Source: an uncultured Bacilli bacterium (GTDB taxonomy: Bacteria > Bacillota_I > Bacilli_A > RF39 > UBA660). Taken from it: DNA of 16,938 nucleotides. Both the position numbers and the translations under genes were made by a program. Location of the stretch: assembly GCA_948687865.1 (NCBI GenBank), contig CAPQQE010000016.1:2743-19680 (forward strand), given 5' to 3'. Positions 1 to 7,410 of this stretch are shown here, piece after piece (the first letter of the stretch is position 1; each line of letters opens with the position of its first letter). The notes below the pieces were generated by a model. It saw only the letters and a list, made by a program, of their open reading frames with translations, had not been told where the DNA came from and did not search any database.

Positions 1-2018
1 AAAGCATTTTTAATTAAATCTCTTTTTACTACATTTGATACAACTGCTATTTCTGTTTTAGCATCATATTTTTCTTCAAGTTTATTTTTAGTTTCTTTTA
101 TTTTCTTTTCATCTAGTATATCTTCAATTTTGACATATACAGTATTTTCATTTTGAATAGTAACATCTGAAATAGTATAACCTGATTTTCTAATATCTTC
201 TCTTACTTCTTTAGAATCAATCTTATTATTTGATACTATAGATATATCAGATCCACCTTTAAAGTCTACACCTAAATTTATTCCAGTTATAACTGTCATA
301 ATTATTGCTAATACAAATAATACTATAGGTGCTATAAAGTGTAATTTAAATTTGCTTGTAAAACTAAACTTTCTATTTTTTTCCTTTTTACTTTCATTAT
401 AATTTACGAAACTTTTAGTTTTATCATCAAAATAATTTGTATTAATAAATAATTTCATTATAAATCTATTAGTAATTACAATTACAAACATTGTCATTAT
501 TAAGTTAATAATAAGCATAGTTGCAAATCCTTTAACAGAACTTTCACCAAATGCAAATAGTATAAGTGCAATAATTAGCGTTGTTACGTTTGAATCAAAT
601 ATCGCTGAAAAAGAATTTTTATTACCATTTATAAATGCAGTTTTTAAACTTCTACCCTTTTTTAATTCTTCTTTTATTCTTTCGTTAGTTATAATACATG
701 CATCTACTGCCATACCAATTCCAAGTACTAATGCTGCTATACCTGTAAGTGTTAATACTCCTTCTATTAAATAGAATACTAAGAATACAAGTGATGTATA
801 TAGTAATATTGAAAGTGATGAAATAAATCCTGAAAATCTATAGAATACTATCATAAATACTATAATTAATGCTATACCTATTATTCCAGCAATTTCTGTT
901 TTTTCAAGTGAATGACTTCCAAATTCTGCGGTTACTGTTTTCGAAGATATCTCTTCATATTTTACATTTGAAGAACCTGAATTTATTAAATCTACCAATG
1001 ATTTTGCTTGTTCATAACTAAAATTTCCTTGAATTATTACATTACTACTAAATCCTTCGCTAACTGTCGCTGCTGATAAACATTTTACTGTATTCTCGTC
1101 TTCAAAATTTCCACAATCAGCAGTTTTATAACTATCACCCATTGATTTATCAAAATCAAGCCATATTACTATTAATCTATCATTAGTTTTACTTATATTA
1201 TTTGTTACTTCATAAAATAAATCTTTATCTTTTACATTTAATAATATTGCTGGTTTACCATTATTATCTTGTGATATTTTAGCGCCTGATATAACAGATT
1301 TATCCATTAATTTATTATCACTACTATCTCTAAATGTTAACTCACCTGTTACTGTTATATAATTTCTAGCTTCATCTTGATTTGTAATACCTGCTAATTT
1401 TACTCTTATTTTATCATTACCCTCTATTGATATTTCAGGCTCTGATACACCTAACTTATCAATTCTTCTAAGCATTGTTTTATAAGCGCTTTCTAAATCT
1501 TCCTTTGTTAATTTATCATTTTTCTCAGCTGGAGATACTTTATATAATATTTCAAATCCTCCTGCTAAATCTAATCCCTTAGTAATGTTATTAAATATAA
1601 AAGGAATTGATATAGTCATAGATACTGTTATTGCTACAATTATAACTAATACATTTATTAGTTTAAATCCATTTTTTTCATATAAATTTTTTGAGTCATA
1701 TTTATCACTATTAAACGCAAGTATAGGATAAAATATAAATGGAAGTAAAATCATACCTAAAATAAATAAATTATTTTTATTAAATTTTTTACCCAATTTA
1801 ATATTTAAATATATGAGAAACCATATATTAATTGGAATTATAAATAATCCAAATATATAATACCATTTTAAATCACTTAACTCTAATAATTTAATACAAT
1901 TAAGTGTAGGTATATATGCATATAATTCCCTCTCTTTTGCTTTTTTAAATATTTTTGATAAGACAAAACATAGTACTAAATAAATTAATAAACTACTAAT
2001 AATTACTGTTAATTTCAT
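1..2018 (-). CDS. secDF: SecDF protein-export membrane protein with N-terminal DUF5684-like domain (partial, 3' end off the left edge)
   Basis: This is the proton-driven SecD-SecF accessory subunit of the Sec translocon, which helps pull exported proteins across the membrane. About 672 codons are visible; the rest of the SecF half lies beyond the edge. SecD signatures are GLDLAGG at residues 148-154 and, in the membrane core, VDACIITNERIKEEL at about 438-452. The SecF half begins with GVDFKGG at 583-589, so the two are fused. Residues 1-107 are an additional hydrophobic segment with three predicted membrane helices and a DUF5684-like pattern (YIPTLN at 35-40, LPFIFYPILAF at 92-102). This lies upstream of the normal first SecD helix at about 117-140. 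The ATG at 2018 has an AGGAAGGTG ribosome site that overlaps the comN stop 12 bases upstream, suggesting translational coupling. Family identity is very secure. The DUF5684 name is from memory. Confidence 0.96.
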   Translation of the reverse strand, partial: MKLTVIISSLLIYLVLCFVLSKIFKKAKERELYAYIPTLNCIKLLELSDLKWYYIFGLFIIPINIWFLIYLNIKLGKKFNKNNLFILGMILLPFIFYPILAFNSDKYDSKNLYEKNGFKLINVLVIIVAITVSMTISIPFIFNNITKGLDLAGGFEILYKVSPAEKNDKLTKEDLESAYKTMLRRIDKLGVSEPEISIEGNDKIRVKLAGITNQDEARNYITVTGELTFRDSSDNKLMDKSVISGAKISQDNNGKPAILLNVKDKDLFYEVTNNISKTNDRLIVIWLDFDKSMGDSYKTADCGNFEDENTVKCLSAATVSEGFSSNVIIQGNFSYEQAKSLVDLINSGSSNVKYEEISSKTVTAEFGSHSLEKTEIAGIIGIALIIVFMIVFYRFSGFISSLSILLYTSLVFLVFYLIEGVLTLTGIAALVLGIGMAVDACIITNERIKEELKKGRSLKTAFINGNKNSFSAIFDSNVTTLIIALILFAFGESSVKGFATMLIINLIMTMFVIVITNRFIMKLFINTNYFDDKTKSFVNYNESKKEKNRKFSFTSKFKLHFIAPIVLFVLAIIMTVITGINLGVDFKGGSDISIVSNNKIDSKEVREDIRKSGYTISDVTIQNENTVYVKIEDILDEKKIKETKNKLEEKYDAKTEIAVVSNVVKRDLIKNA

Positions 2019-2030
2019 TTTTTCACCTTC

Positions 2031-2243
2031 CTAAATACTTTTAATATCAACATTTATAATATCATCAACAATATCATTTAATGCTAATCCTGATTTTTTT
2101 GACCATATGTTTTTGATTAAATATTCAAATAATTCTTTATTATTTAAATTTATTCCCTTTTTTTGTAACATTCTTCTTTTTACATTTAATGCTGGAGATA
2201 CTTTATTATATAACTCTTTAACATCTTTAAATTCAATATCCAT
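2031..2243 (-). CDS. comN: ComN-like post-transcriptional regulator family protein
   Basis: A 70-residue soluble protein with no membrane segment. It matches the small 'post-transcriptional regulator' family (B. subtilis ComN/YrzD) in size and general character: an N-terminal helix (VKELYNKVSPALNVKRRML) and a C-terminal helical part (LFEYLIKNIWSKKSGLALNDIVDDI). The neighbourhood supports the call: to my recollection the B. subtilis gene also lies between secDF and spoVB, as here. The start at 2243 has a good AAAGGTGA ribosome site. The gene is cotranscribed with secDF, whose ribosome site overlaps this stop codon. In B. subtilis ComN acts on comE mRNA. No competence gene is visible here, so the target in this organism is unknown. 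Confidence 0.75.
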   Translation of the reverse strand: MDIEFKDVKELYNKVSPALNVKRRMLQKKGINLNNKELFEYLIKNIWSKKSGLALNDIVDDIINVDIKSI

Positions 2244-2272
2244 ATTTAGTCACCTTTTGTCTATGCAATATA

Positions 2273-2301
2273 ATTATACAAAAAATTATAACTTTTTTAA
2301 A
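2273..2301 (-). promoter_or_regulatory. Putative promoter of comN-secDF
   Basis: On the minus strand a perfect -10 TATAAT (2278-2273) follows a weak -35 TTTAAA (2301-2296) with a 17-base spacer, about 30 bases upstream of the comN start. In DNA this A+T-rich such matches arise by chance, so the call is tentative. Confidence 0.4.
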
Positions 2302-2349
2302 GAGAAAATACATATATTTATTATATAAATTATATTTTGAGGGATAAAT

Positions 2350-3642
2350 ATGATAAAAAATAAATTTATTAAAAGTACTTTAATTTTATTAGTTGGTGGT
2401 TTTTTAACAAAAATTCTTGGAATGCTTATAAAAATAATTATAACTAGAACTATAGGAACTAATACATTAGGTCTTTACATGATGATAATGCCAACATTTA
2501 ATTTATTTATAACATTAGCGCAATTAGGTCTTCCTGTATCTGTTAGTAAAATAGTATCAGAAGATAAAAGTGAAAATAAAAAAGTTGTTTTTTCATCAAT
2601 GTTTATATCATTATGTACAACATTTATACTTATGATAATATTAATATTTATATCACCAGTAATAGCTAGATCATTACATAATGAAGAATTATCTTTTCCT
2701 ATTATGTCTATTGGTCTAACTCTTCCTTTTATTAGTTTATCTGGAATAATTAGAGGTTATTTTTTTGGTAAAGAAAATATGTTCCCCCATGTATTTTCAA
2801 ACACCTTTGAACAGGTCATAAGAATAATTTTAAATATTATAATTTTACCACTTTTATCTAATTATGAACCAAGAGTTACTATTACATTTTTAATACTATC
2901 TAATATTATAAGTGAAACTATATCAATTTTAGTATTATATTTCTTTTTACCAAAAAAGATAAAAATAACAAAAGAAATGATAAAACCTAGTCAAATTATT
3001 ATTAAAGATGTTTTAAATATATCAATTCCAACAACAGGTTCTAGAATAATTGGTACTATTGGATATTTCTTTGAACCAATTATACTTACTACATTTTTAT
3101 TAATTAATGGATATAATTTAAATTATATAACCTATGAATATGGAATTATAACTGGATATGTAATGCCTCTTCTTATGCTTCCTTCTTTCTTTACAATGGC
3201 AATTAGTCAAGCTACACTGCCAGTAATATCAAATGGATATGCGAATAATAAAATTAATTATGTTAAAAAAAAGATAAAACAATCATTAATTTTATCTTTT
3301 ATACTTGGTTTAATATTTACTATTATAATAATGCTTTTCTCAAAACCTCTTATGAATTTTATTTATAATACAAGTGAAGGCATTAGATATACAAAAATAA
3401 TAGCACCTTTCTTTTTACTTTACTATATTCAAACACCCCTTGTATCAGTCTTACAAGCACTAAATAAGGCTAAGGAAGCTATGATTAGTACTTTAATCGG
3501 AATTATTATAAAAATACTTTTAATTATAGGTTTATCATTTTTAAAAATTGGCTTATATCCATTAATAATTGCAACTATTACAAATATAATTTATGTAACA
3601 ACATTTAATTATATAAAAGTGAAAAAAATATTTAAAAATTAA
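2350..3642 (+). CDS. spoVB: SpoVB-like polysaccharide/lipid flippase (MOP superfamily)
   Basis: A 430-residue integral membrane protein with about twelve hydrophobic helices, starting with LILLVGGFLTKILGMLIKI and the conserved first-loop pattern TRTIGTNTLGLYMMIMPTFN. This is typical of the SpoVB/YtgP branch of the polysaccharide exporter (MOP) superfamily, which flips undecaprenyl-linked wall precursors. It is shorter than B. subtilis SpoVB (about 518 residues), mainly at the C-terminus. The ATG at 2350 has a GAGGGA site 5 bases upstream. It is divergent from comN-secDF. The stop is directly adjacent to the stop of the convergent cysE gene, with no base between and no visible terminator. A SpoVB name does not show that this organism sporulates; a lipid II flippase role is equally possible. 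Confidence 0.88.
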   Translation: MIKNKFIKSTLILLVGGFLTKILGMLIKIIITRTIGTNTLGLYMMIMPTFNLFITLAQLGLPVSVSKIVSEDKSENKKVVFSSMFISLCTTFILMIILIFISPVIARSLHNEELSFPIMSIGLTLPFISLSGIIRGYFFGKENMFPHVFSNTFEQVIRIILNIIILPLLSNYEPRVTITFLILSNIISETISILVLYFFLPKKIKITKEMIKPSQIIIKDVLNISIPTTGSRIIGTIGYFFEPIILTTFLLINGYNLNYITYEYGIITGYVMPLLMLPSFFTMAISQATLPVISNGYANNKINYVKKKIKQSLILSFILGLIFTIIIMLFSKPLMNFIYNTSEGIRYTKIIAPFFLLYYIQTPLVSVLQALNKAKEAMISTLIGIIIKILLIIGLSFLKIGLYPLIIATITNIIYVTTFNYIKVKKIFKN

Positions 3643-4245
3643 CTATAAATATTTTACTATTTCATTAATTTTATCAATATTACTATATAATGGGTCTTCA
3701 TAATACTGATCAAGAGTTATATTAGGATTCTCTTCATTAATTTTAACTACCCTAGCTGGTATCCCAACAACTGTTGAATTCTTAGGAACTTCATTTAGTA
3801 CAACGGCTCCTGCCCCTATTTTTGAATTTTCACCTACAGTAAAAGATCCTAATACTTTAGCACCAGATGAAATCATTACATTATCTTCTATTGTTGGATG
3901 TCTTTTACCCTTTTCTTTACCAGTACCTCCTAAAGTAACACCTTGATATATAGTTACATTATTTCCAATAATTGCTGTTTCACCAATAACTACACCACTA
4001 CCATGATCAATAAATAAATTATCCTTAATTATTGCCCCAGGATGTATTTCAATACCTGTTTTTCTTTTTGCTCTTTCAGATAATAATCGTGCTAAGAAAT
4101 AATGTTTTTTAATGTATAGATAGTGTGATACTTTATAATAAATCAATGCCTTAAAACTAGGATAAAGAAAAACTTCTAAATTACTTTTAATAGATGGATC
4201 TCTATCTTTAATTAGTTCTATTTGTTTTTTTATATATTTAATCAT
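3643..4245 (-). CDS. cysE: Serine O-acetyltransferase
   Basis: Transfers an acetyl group from acetyl-CoA to L-serine, giving O-acetylserine for cysteine synthesis in the cytoplasm. The 200-residue protein has a short N-terminal helical domain (1-60) and a left-handed beta-helix of hexapeptide repeats (about 66-165). Active-site signatures are visible: IDHGSGVVIGETA with His81, QGVTLGGTGKEKGKRHP with His116, and GIPARVV near the end. The length fits the short Gram-positive type (about 215 residues). The ATG at 4245 is preceded by AAGGGA with a 9-base gap. It stands alone, with no cysK partner in the window. A related acetyltransferase of polysaccharide synthesis (EpsC-like) is the only real alternative. 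Confidence 0.92.
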   Translation of the reverse strand: MIKYIKKQIELIKDRDPSIKSNLEVFLYPSFKALIYYKVSHYLYIKKHYFLARLLSERAKRKTGIEIHPGAIIKDNLFIDHGSGVVIGETAIIGNNVTIYQGVTLGGTGKEKGKRHPTIEDNVMISSGAKVLGSFTVGENSKIGAGAVVLNEVPKNSTVVGIPARVVKINEENPNITLDQYYEDPLYSNIDKINEIVKYL

Positions 4246-4349
4246 TTATGTTATTCCCTTCTTATTTTATAAATATTCTATTTTTATAATATGAAATAAT
4301 AGAAACGACTAAATTTTTGAATTATAATTTATGAAATGTTTCTACATTT

Positions 4350-4375
4350 AAAAAAATAGTTAAAATAAACTATTT
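4350..4375 (-). terminator. Terminator of the 383-aa gene (unit D)
   Basis: Perfect 8-bp stem (AAATAGTT with AACTATTT, six-base loop) followed on the minus strand by seven T. The stop codon of the gene lies inside the stem. Confidence 0.8.
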
Positions 4376-5521
4376 CTTCTTTATTGATAATATAGCAGGA
4401 TTTACTGTATCTTTTTCTTCTGTATCTTCTACACCATATTGTTTATTCCAATGTTTTCTGTATTCTTCGCCTTGTTTTGCAAAATGAGATAAAGAATTAG
4501 CTGCTGCTCCAGCCATAAATCCACTTAATCCTAATTCATCCCAATACACTTGTTTTTCTGCTTCTTCAAATGATATTCCAGCATCTAGTTTTTTCATCAT
4601 TGAAATTACTGCTTTAACAACACATACTGAGTAACCATCATTACTATTATCATTAGCAAATTGTAACCATTCTTCTACTGTTTCAGGTTTAACTAATGTT
4701 AATCCTTCTTTCATAAGAGTATACTTAGCTTTTTTTGCTTCTATATCACTTTGTTCTTTAAATTCTTGCCACTCTTTATCAGATTTTTCTTTAGCTGCTT
4801 TTTCTTCATCAACTAATCTATCACCAAATATTAATCGCTTTGAAGCAAAAATTTCTTCATCTGATCTTCTATCATATCCATATTCAATATTTGAATTTGA
4901 ATACAATACTTCTCCATCTTTTGATGTAATTTCAGAAATTGCAGCTCCATATCCAACAAATGGAATGCCACTACAACCAATTACTACATTGATAAAATCA
5001 TTTACTTCTGTAAGTTCGGCTGTTTCTTCTTGTTTAACACCATACCACCATCCCGTATATGATACAATTTCTCCAAGGTGTTCTCTTAATTTATCAAACA
5101 TTTCTTTTGCTTTTGATTCTTTATCTTGCATTTTTTGAGCGATAAATTCTTCAAAGGTAATATCTCCTTCTTCCATTTGTAAGAATGAACCTGCTTGAGT
5201 ATGACAAACATATTGATAGTTATTACATTCCATATTACTAATTAATATTTTATAATCTGGATTATCTCCATACTGAGACTTAACATCATCTAAGCTTAAT
5301 CTTTTTCCAAAATAAATCCAATTAGAATAGTTTGATTCCTCACCACCATAGTTTTTTTCACCATATACAATAAATTCTTTGTCATAAAAACGAAATCCAT
5401 GCATTTTACCATCATTTTTTACTATCATTGGATCTCTTTCTGTTACTTCTTCTGTAGAAGGCTCACTAAAAAATAAGCCCCTATAAATTTTTTGAACATA
5501 ACTTTTAGTTACTTTTTCCAT
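4370..5521 (-). CDS. Protein of unknown function, 383 aa (switch unit D)
   Basis: I do not recognise this protein. It has no signal peptide and no convincing membrane helix, so it is probably cytoplasmic. Residues 1-180 look globular and aromatic-rich (HGFRFYDKEFIVYGEKNYGG, NWIYFGKRLSLDDV). Residues about 225-265 are a charged, probably coiled helix (EEKAAKEKSDKEWQEFKE). The C-terminal 100 residues form a helical block with a small-residue stretch (GLSGFMAGAAANSLSHFA). Four Cys (98, 105, 183, 298 by my count) show no metal-site spacing. The ATG at 5521 has a GGGGG ribosome site 9 bases upstream. It is a single-gene unit, and its only apparent promoter lies in an invertible segment 23 bases upstream that points the other way. 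Expression is therefore probably phase-variable (inference). Confidence 0.85.
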   Translation of the reverse strand: MEKVTKSYVQKIYRGLFFSEPSTEEVTERDPMIVKNDGKMHGFRFYDKEFIVYGEKNYGGEESNYSNWIYFGKRLSLDDVKSQYGDNPDYKILISNMECNNYQYVCHTQAGSFLQMEEGDITFEEFIAQKMQDKESKAKEMFDKLREHLGEIVSYTGWWYGVKQEETAELTEVNDFINVVIGCSGIPFVGYGAAISEITSKDGEVLYSNSNIEYGYDRRSDEEIFASKRLIFGDRLVDEEKAAKEKSDKEWQEFKEQSDIEAKKAKYTLMKEGLTLVKPETVEEWLQFANDNSNDGYSVCVVKAVISMMKKLDAGISFEEAEKQVYWDELGLSGFMAGAAANSLSHFAKQGEEYRKHWNKQYGVEDTEEKDTVNPAILSIKKK

Positions 5522-5543
5522 ATCAATTTTCCCCCTTTATTAA

Positions 5544-5566
5544 TCACAAAGTGTAAAAATATAGGA
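5544..5566. repeat. Recombination site D-left
   Basis: Outer arm TCACAAAGT, centre GTAAA, inner arm AATATAGGA. It is the most degenerate of the ten sites (inner arm 6 of 9 match), but a 12-bp stretch CAAAGTGTAAAA is perfectly inverted at 5706-5717. Confidence 0.7.
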
Positions 5567-5646
5567 AAAGTAATTTTAAAGTATAAATACATTATGTTTT
5601 TATAATTTTTATTATTTCTTATTAATTATACTGAATGTGGTCAAAT

Positions 5647-5675
5647 TTGACAGATAGATAATTTTATGATAATAT
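5647..5675 (+). promoter_or_regulatory. Promoter of segment D, pointing away from the gene
   Basis: TTGACA (consensus -35), 17-base spacer, TGA then TAATAT (extended -10). The -10 ends 22 bases before the right site (27 before its AAGT core). A weaker minus-strand match overlaps it, so the direction should be tested. Confidence 0.7.
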
Positions 5676-5691
5676 ATGTGCCATATCAAGC

Positions 5692-5726
5692 AAAAAATCT
5701 CGAAGTTTTACACTTTGAGATTTTTT
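5692..5726 (+). terminator. Terminator built on the right recombination site of segment D
   Basis: A 15-bp stem with one G-U pair: AAAAAATCTCGAAGT, loop TTTAC, ACTTTGAGATTTTTT. The loop is the five-base crossover centre, so the two stem halves lie on opposite sides of the presumed crossover. It can act on both strands. Confidence 0.82.
5698..5720. repeat. Recombination site D-right
   Basis: Inner arm TCTCGAAGT, centre TTTAC, outer arm ACTTTGAGA. Pairs with D-left at 5544-5566. Confidence 0.78.
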
Positions 5727-5754
5727 ATATTTTATATTGTTAACAAAAGATAAA

Positions 5755-5793
5755 AGAATATCAAATATACTATACATTATTATTTGATATTCT
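5755..5793 (-). terminator. Terminator of the sigma-factor gene (unit E)
   Basis: Perfect 13-bp stem (AGAATATCAAATA with TATTTGATATTCT, 13-base loop) about 30 bases after the stop codon, followed on the minus strand by TTTTATCTTTTG. Confidence 0.75.
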
Positions 5794-5822
5794 AACTATT
5801 TTCTTCTATATGTATTTGAAAT

Positions 5823-6458
5823 TTAATTACCTAATACATATTCGACGGCTTTATCTATAAATTCGTTTATACTATCTTTATATAGTAATAGAGCTTTTTT
5901 CGTAGTTTCTATTACTTCACTTGATTCTATTTGTAAAAATTCCGCATAACCTAATCTCAAACAAACTATTATTGCTTCTTTAGGGGTTAAAACATTTAAC
6001 ATTTGACCAAAATTTGATGTTTTTAACAATTCCATTATTCTTATATAATCTTCTTTTGCTATTGTAGATTTTCCATTATTTTCTTGGATTGCTGATTTTG
6101 AAATATATTCTATATTGTCATTTTGCCCTGATTGATCTTGATTAATAATTCTAACTTGTTCATCTTTAATAGATGATATTTTTTGTGAAGGATTTACTTT
6201 TGTTTTAACTTTCTTATTTCTAAACACATAATCTGGATTTGCTAATAATTTTTTCATTTTAGGAAGTATACTACCATAATATTGATTTGTCTTTTCTTTA
6301 TTCCATTCTTCACTAGTTATTGGATTATCTAAATCACTACCATATCTTAAATCAATTAACGCTTTTTCTTCATCTGTTAATTTAGATAACATCTCATCAA
6401 TTTGTTCTCTTGAATACTTATTAAAATATTCATATATTGTTTGCAATTTTTTTGCCAT
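5823..6458 (-). CDS. Possible internal translation product: C-terminal domain of the sigma factor alone (211 aa)
   Basis: Inside the sigma gene, in frame, AAAGGAG (6473-6467) lies 8 bases upstream of an ATG at 6458 (residue 240), exactly where the C-terminal extension begins (MAKKLQTIYEYF). The preceding residues VKGVKK are this ribosome site read as codons. The integrase gene shows the same thing just before its true start (KGVK). A free 211-residue tail could therefore be made alongside full-length protein. This is inference from the ribosome site; a fusion of two former genes with a retained site is the alternative. Confidence 0.5.
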   Translation of the reverse strand: MAKKLQTIYEYFNKYSREQIDEMLSKLTDEEKALIDLRYGSDLDNPITSEEWNKEKTNQYYGSILPKMKKLLANPDYVFRNKKVKTKVNPSQKISSIKDEQVRIINQDQSGQNDNIEYISKSAIQENNGKSTIAKEDYIRIMELLKTSNFGQMLNVLTPKEAIIVCLRLGYAEFLQIESSEVIETTKKALLLYKDSINEFIDKAVEYVLGN

Positions 6459-7175
6459 TTTTTTCACTCCTTTTACTTTTTTTTCTTTATTCTTATTTTT
6501 TTGGTTAAATGATACTTCTATTATTCCTAATACCTTTAATTGAATACTTATGTCTTTGAGTACCCTTTTAATAATTCTTGATACATAAGATCGTGATATA
6601 CCTAATTCATCTGCAATCTCACTCTGTTTCATTATATTATTATTTTCAAATCCAAAATGTTTTATTATTATATTTTTATCTCTCTCTGGTAAGTTATTTA
6701 CAACATTTCTTATAACTTTATACGATTCATTATCTTCATATTCTGACACAAAATCAGAATCACTGTCGCTTAAAGTATCTTCAACTTTCAATTCATTTCC
6801 TTCTTTGTCTATTCCAAGAGATTGCTCTAAACTTGCATTATTAATATATTTTTTCCCTTTTCTCATAAACATTAAGATTTCATTATTAATACATCTTATA
6901 GAATATGTAGTAAAATGTATTCCTTTAGTTGTGTCAAATGTATCAACACTTTTTATTAAACCTATTAACCCTATAGAAACTAATTCTTTTAAATCATAAG
7001 GACTATTAGAAAACTTTTTTATTACTTCGCTTATAACAAGCCGAATATTATGATTAATAATTTTATCTCTTGCTGCCATATCCCCAATTTTCATCTTCTC
7101 AAAATAATCATATAATTCTTCTTTTTTTAATGGTTTTGGAAGTTTTGAATCAATAAACAAATCATTAAATTGCAA
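5823..7175 (-). CDS. Sigma-70 family factor (SigE/SigK-like) with long C-terminal extension (switch unit E)
   Basis: Directs RNA polymerase to a subset of promoters. Residues about 30-109 are region 2, with the polymerase-binding helix DLKELVSIGLIGLIKSVDTFD and the -10 reading helix FTTYSIRCINNEILMFMRK, closest to sporulation SigE/SigK. Residues about 158-212 are region 4 with a helix-turn-helix (QSEIADELGISRSYVSRIIKRV). Residues 240-450 are an extension unusual for such factors: a helical module (LQTIYEYFNKYSREQIDEML, LIDLRYGSDLDNP) and a C-terminal module (FGQMLNVLTPKEAIIVCLRLGY). I recall similar tails in sigma factors of gut Firmicutes, of unknown role. The start is TTG at 7175 with a GGGGG site 7 bases upstream; the next in-frame ATG (residue 28) would cut into region 2. 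Its promoter segment is invertible and appears OFF. Confidence 0.9.
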   Translation of the reverse strand: MQFNDLFIDSKLPKPLKKEELYDYFEKMKIGDMAARDKIINHNIRLVISEVIKKFSNSPYDLKELVSIGLIGLIKSVDTFDTTKGIHFTTYSIRCINNEILMFMRKGKKYINNASLEQSLGIDKEGNELKVEDTLSDSDSDFVSEYEDNESYKVIRNVVNNLPERDKNIIIKHFGFENNNIMKQSEIADELGISRSYVSRIIKRVLKDISIQLKVLGIIEVSFNQKNKNKEKKVKGVKKMAKKLQTIYEYFNKYSREQIDEMLSKLTDEEKALIDLRYGSDLDNPITSEEWNKEKTNQYYGSILPKMKKLLANPDYVFRNKKVKTKVNPSQKISSIKDEQVRIINQDQSGQNDNIEYISKSAIQENNGKSTIAKEDYIRIMELLKTSNFGQMLNVLTPKEAIIVCLRLGYAEFLQIESSEVIETTKKALLLYKDSINEFIDKAVEYVLGN

Positions 7176-7196
7176 TTTTTTACCCCCTTCCCAAGT

Positions 7197-7219
7197 TCCT
7201 AAAGTATTAAACTTGAAGA
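7197..7219. repeat. Recombination site E-left
   Basis: Outer arm TCCTAAAGT, centre ATTAA, inner arm ACTTGAAGA. Both arms match the consensus at 8 of 9 bases. Confidence 0.78.
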
Positions 7220-7287
7220 AGGATAATATTTTTCATATAAAGCAACTATCTTATAGCATCTTCTTACAAAAATATTTTATACGGGTA

Positions 7288-7316
7288 TTGTAAATAATTA
7301 AAAAAAATGGTATTAT
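7288..7316 (+). promoter_or_regulatory. Promoter of segment E, pointing away from the gene
   Basis: TTGTAA, 17-base spacer, TGG then TATTAT (extended -10). The -10 ends 29 bases before the AAGT core of the right site. Confidence 0.65.
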
Positions 7317-7340
7317 AAAATCACTTTTTACATAAAGTAA

Positions 7341-7363
7341 TCTCAAAGTTTAATACTATGAGA
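7341..7363. repeat. Recombination site E-right
   Basis: Inner arm TCTCAAAGT, centre TTAAT, outer arm ACTATGAGA. Among the most palindromic of the sites. Confidence 0.78.
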
Positions 7364-7368
7364 AATTT

Positions 7369-7398
7369 AAAAGTTAAGGTTTTTAACCTTAACTTTTT
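7369..7398. terminator. Bidirectional terminator between segment E and the GGCT-like gene
   Basis: Perfect 13-bp stem (AAAAGTTAAGGTT with AACCTTAACTTTT, loop TTT) flanked by A and T runs. It ends the plus-strand transcript from segment E and, on the minus strand, the four-gene unit C that stops at 7411. Confidence 0.88.
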
Positions 7399-7410
7399 AT
7401 AATTGAATTA

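Larger units (their letters stand above)
5544..5720. other. Invertible promoter segment D
   Basis: Two inverted recombination sites (5544-5566 and 5698-5720) enclose about 131 bp. Their five-base centres are GTAAA (left) and TTTAC (right), exact reverse complements. A good extended -10 promoter (5647-5675) points right, away from the 383-aa gene, into a terminator formed by the right site itself. Inversion would place this promoter about 50 bases from the gene's ribosome site. No gene lies in the 301 bases between 5521 and 5823. Confidence 0.8.
7197..7363. other. Invertible promoter segment E
   Basis: Sites at 7197-7219 and 7341-7363 enclose about 121 bp. Centres ATTAA (left) and TTAAT (right) are exact reverse complements, within a 12-bp perfect inverted repeat AGTATTAAACTT. 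A plus-strand extended -10 promoter (7288-7316) points away from the sigma gene toward a strong terminator at 7369-7398. The left site is 21 bases from the TTG start, just beyond the ribosome site. Confidence 0.8.

Noticed and set aside
2107..2328. Plus-strand 73-codon open frame
   Set aside because: It lies opposite comN, which has a family match and a ribosome site; this frame has neither.
4300..4344. Inverted repeat TAGAAAC / GTTTCTA upstream of cysE as a riboswitch or T-box
   Set aside because: Only seven bases with a 31-base gap, and no T-box or SAM-riboswitch core motif nearby.
5661..5689. Minus-strand promoter in segment D (TTGATA, 17 bases, TAAAAT) and a similar match in segment C near 10850-10878
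   Set aside because: Both are weaker than the overlapping plus-strand promoters, lack the extended -10, and have no counterpart of equal quality in every segment. They are kept as a caveat on the OFF call.
6805..6999. Plus-strand 64-codon open frame
   Set aside because: Antisense shadow of the sigma-factor gene.
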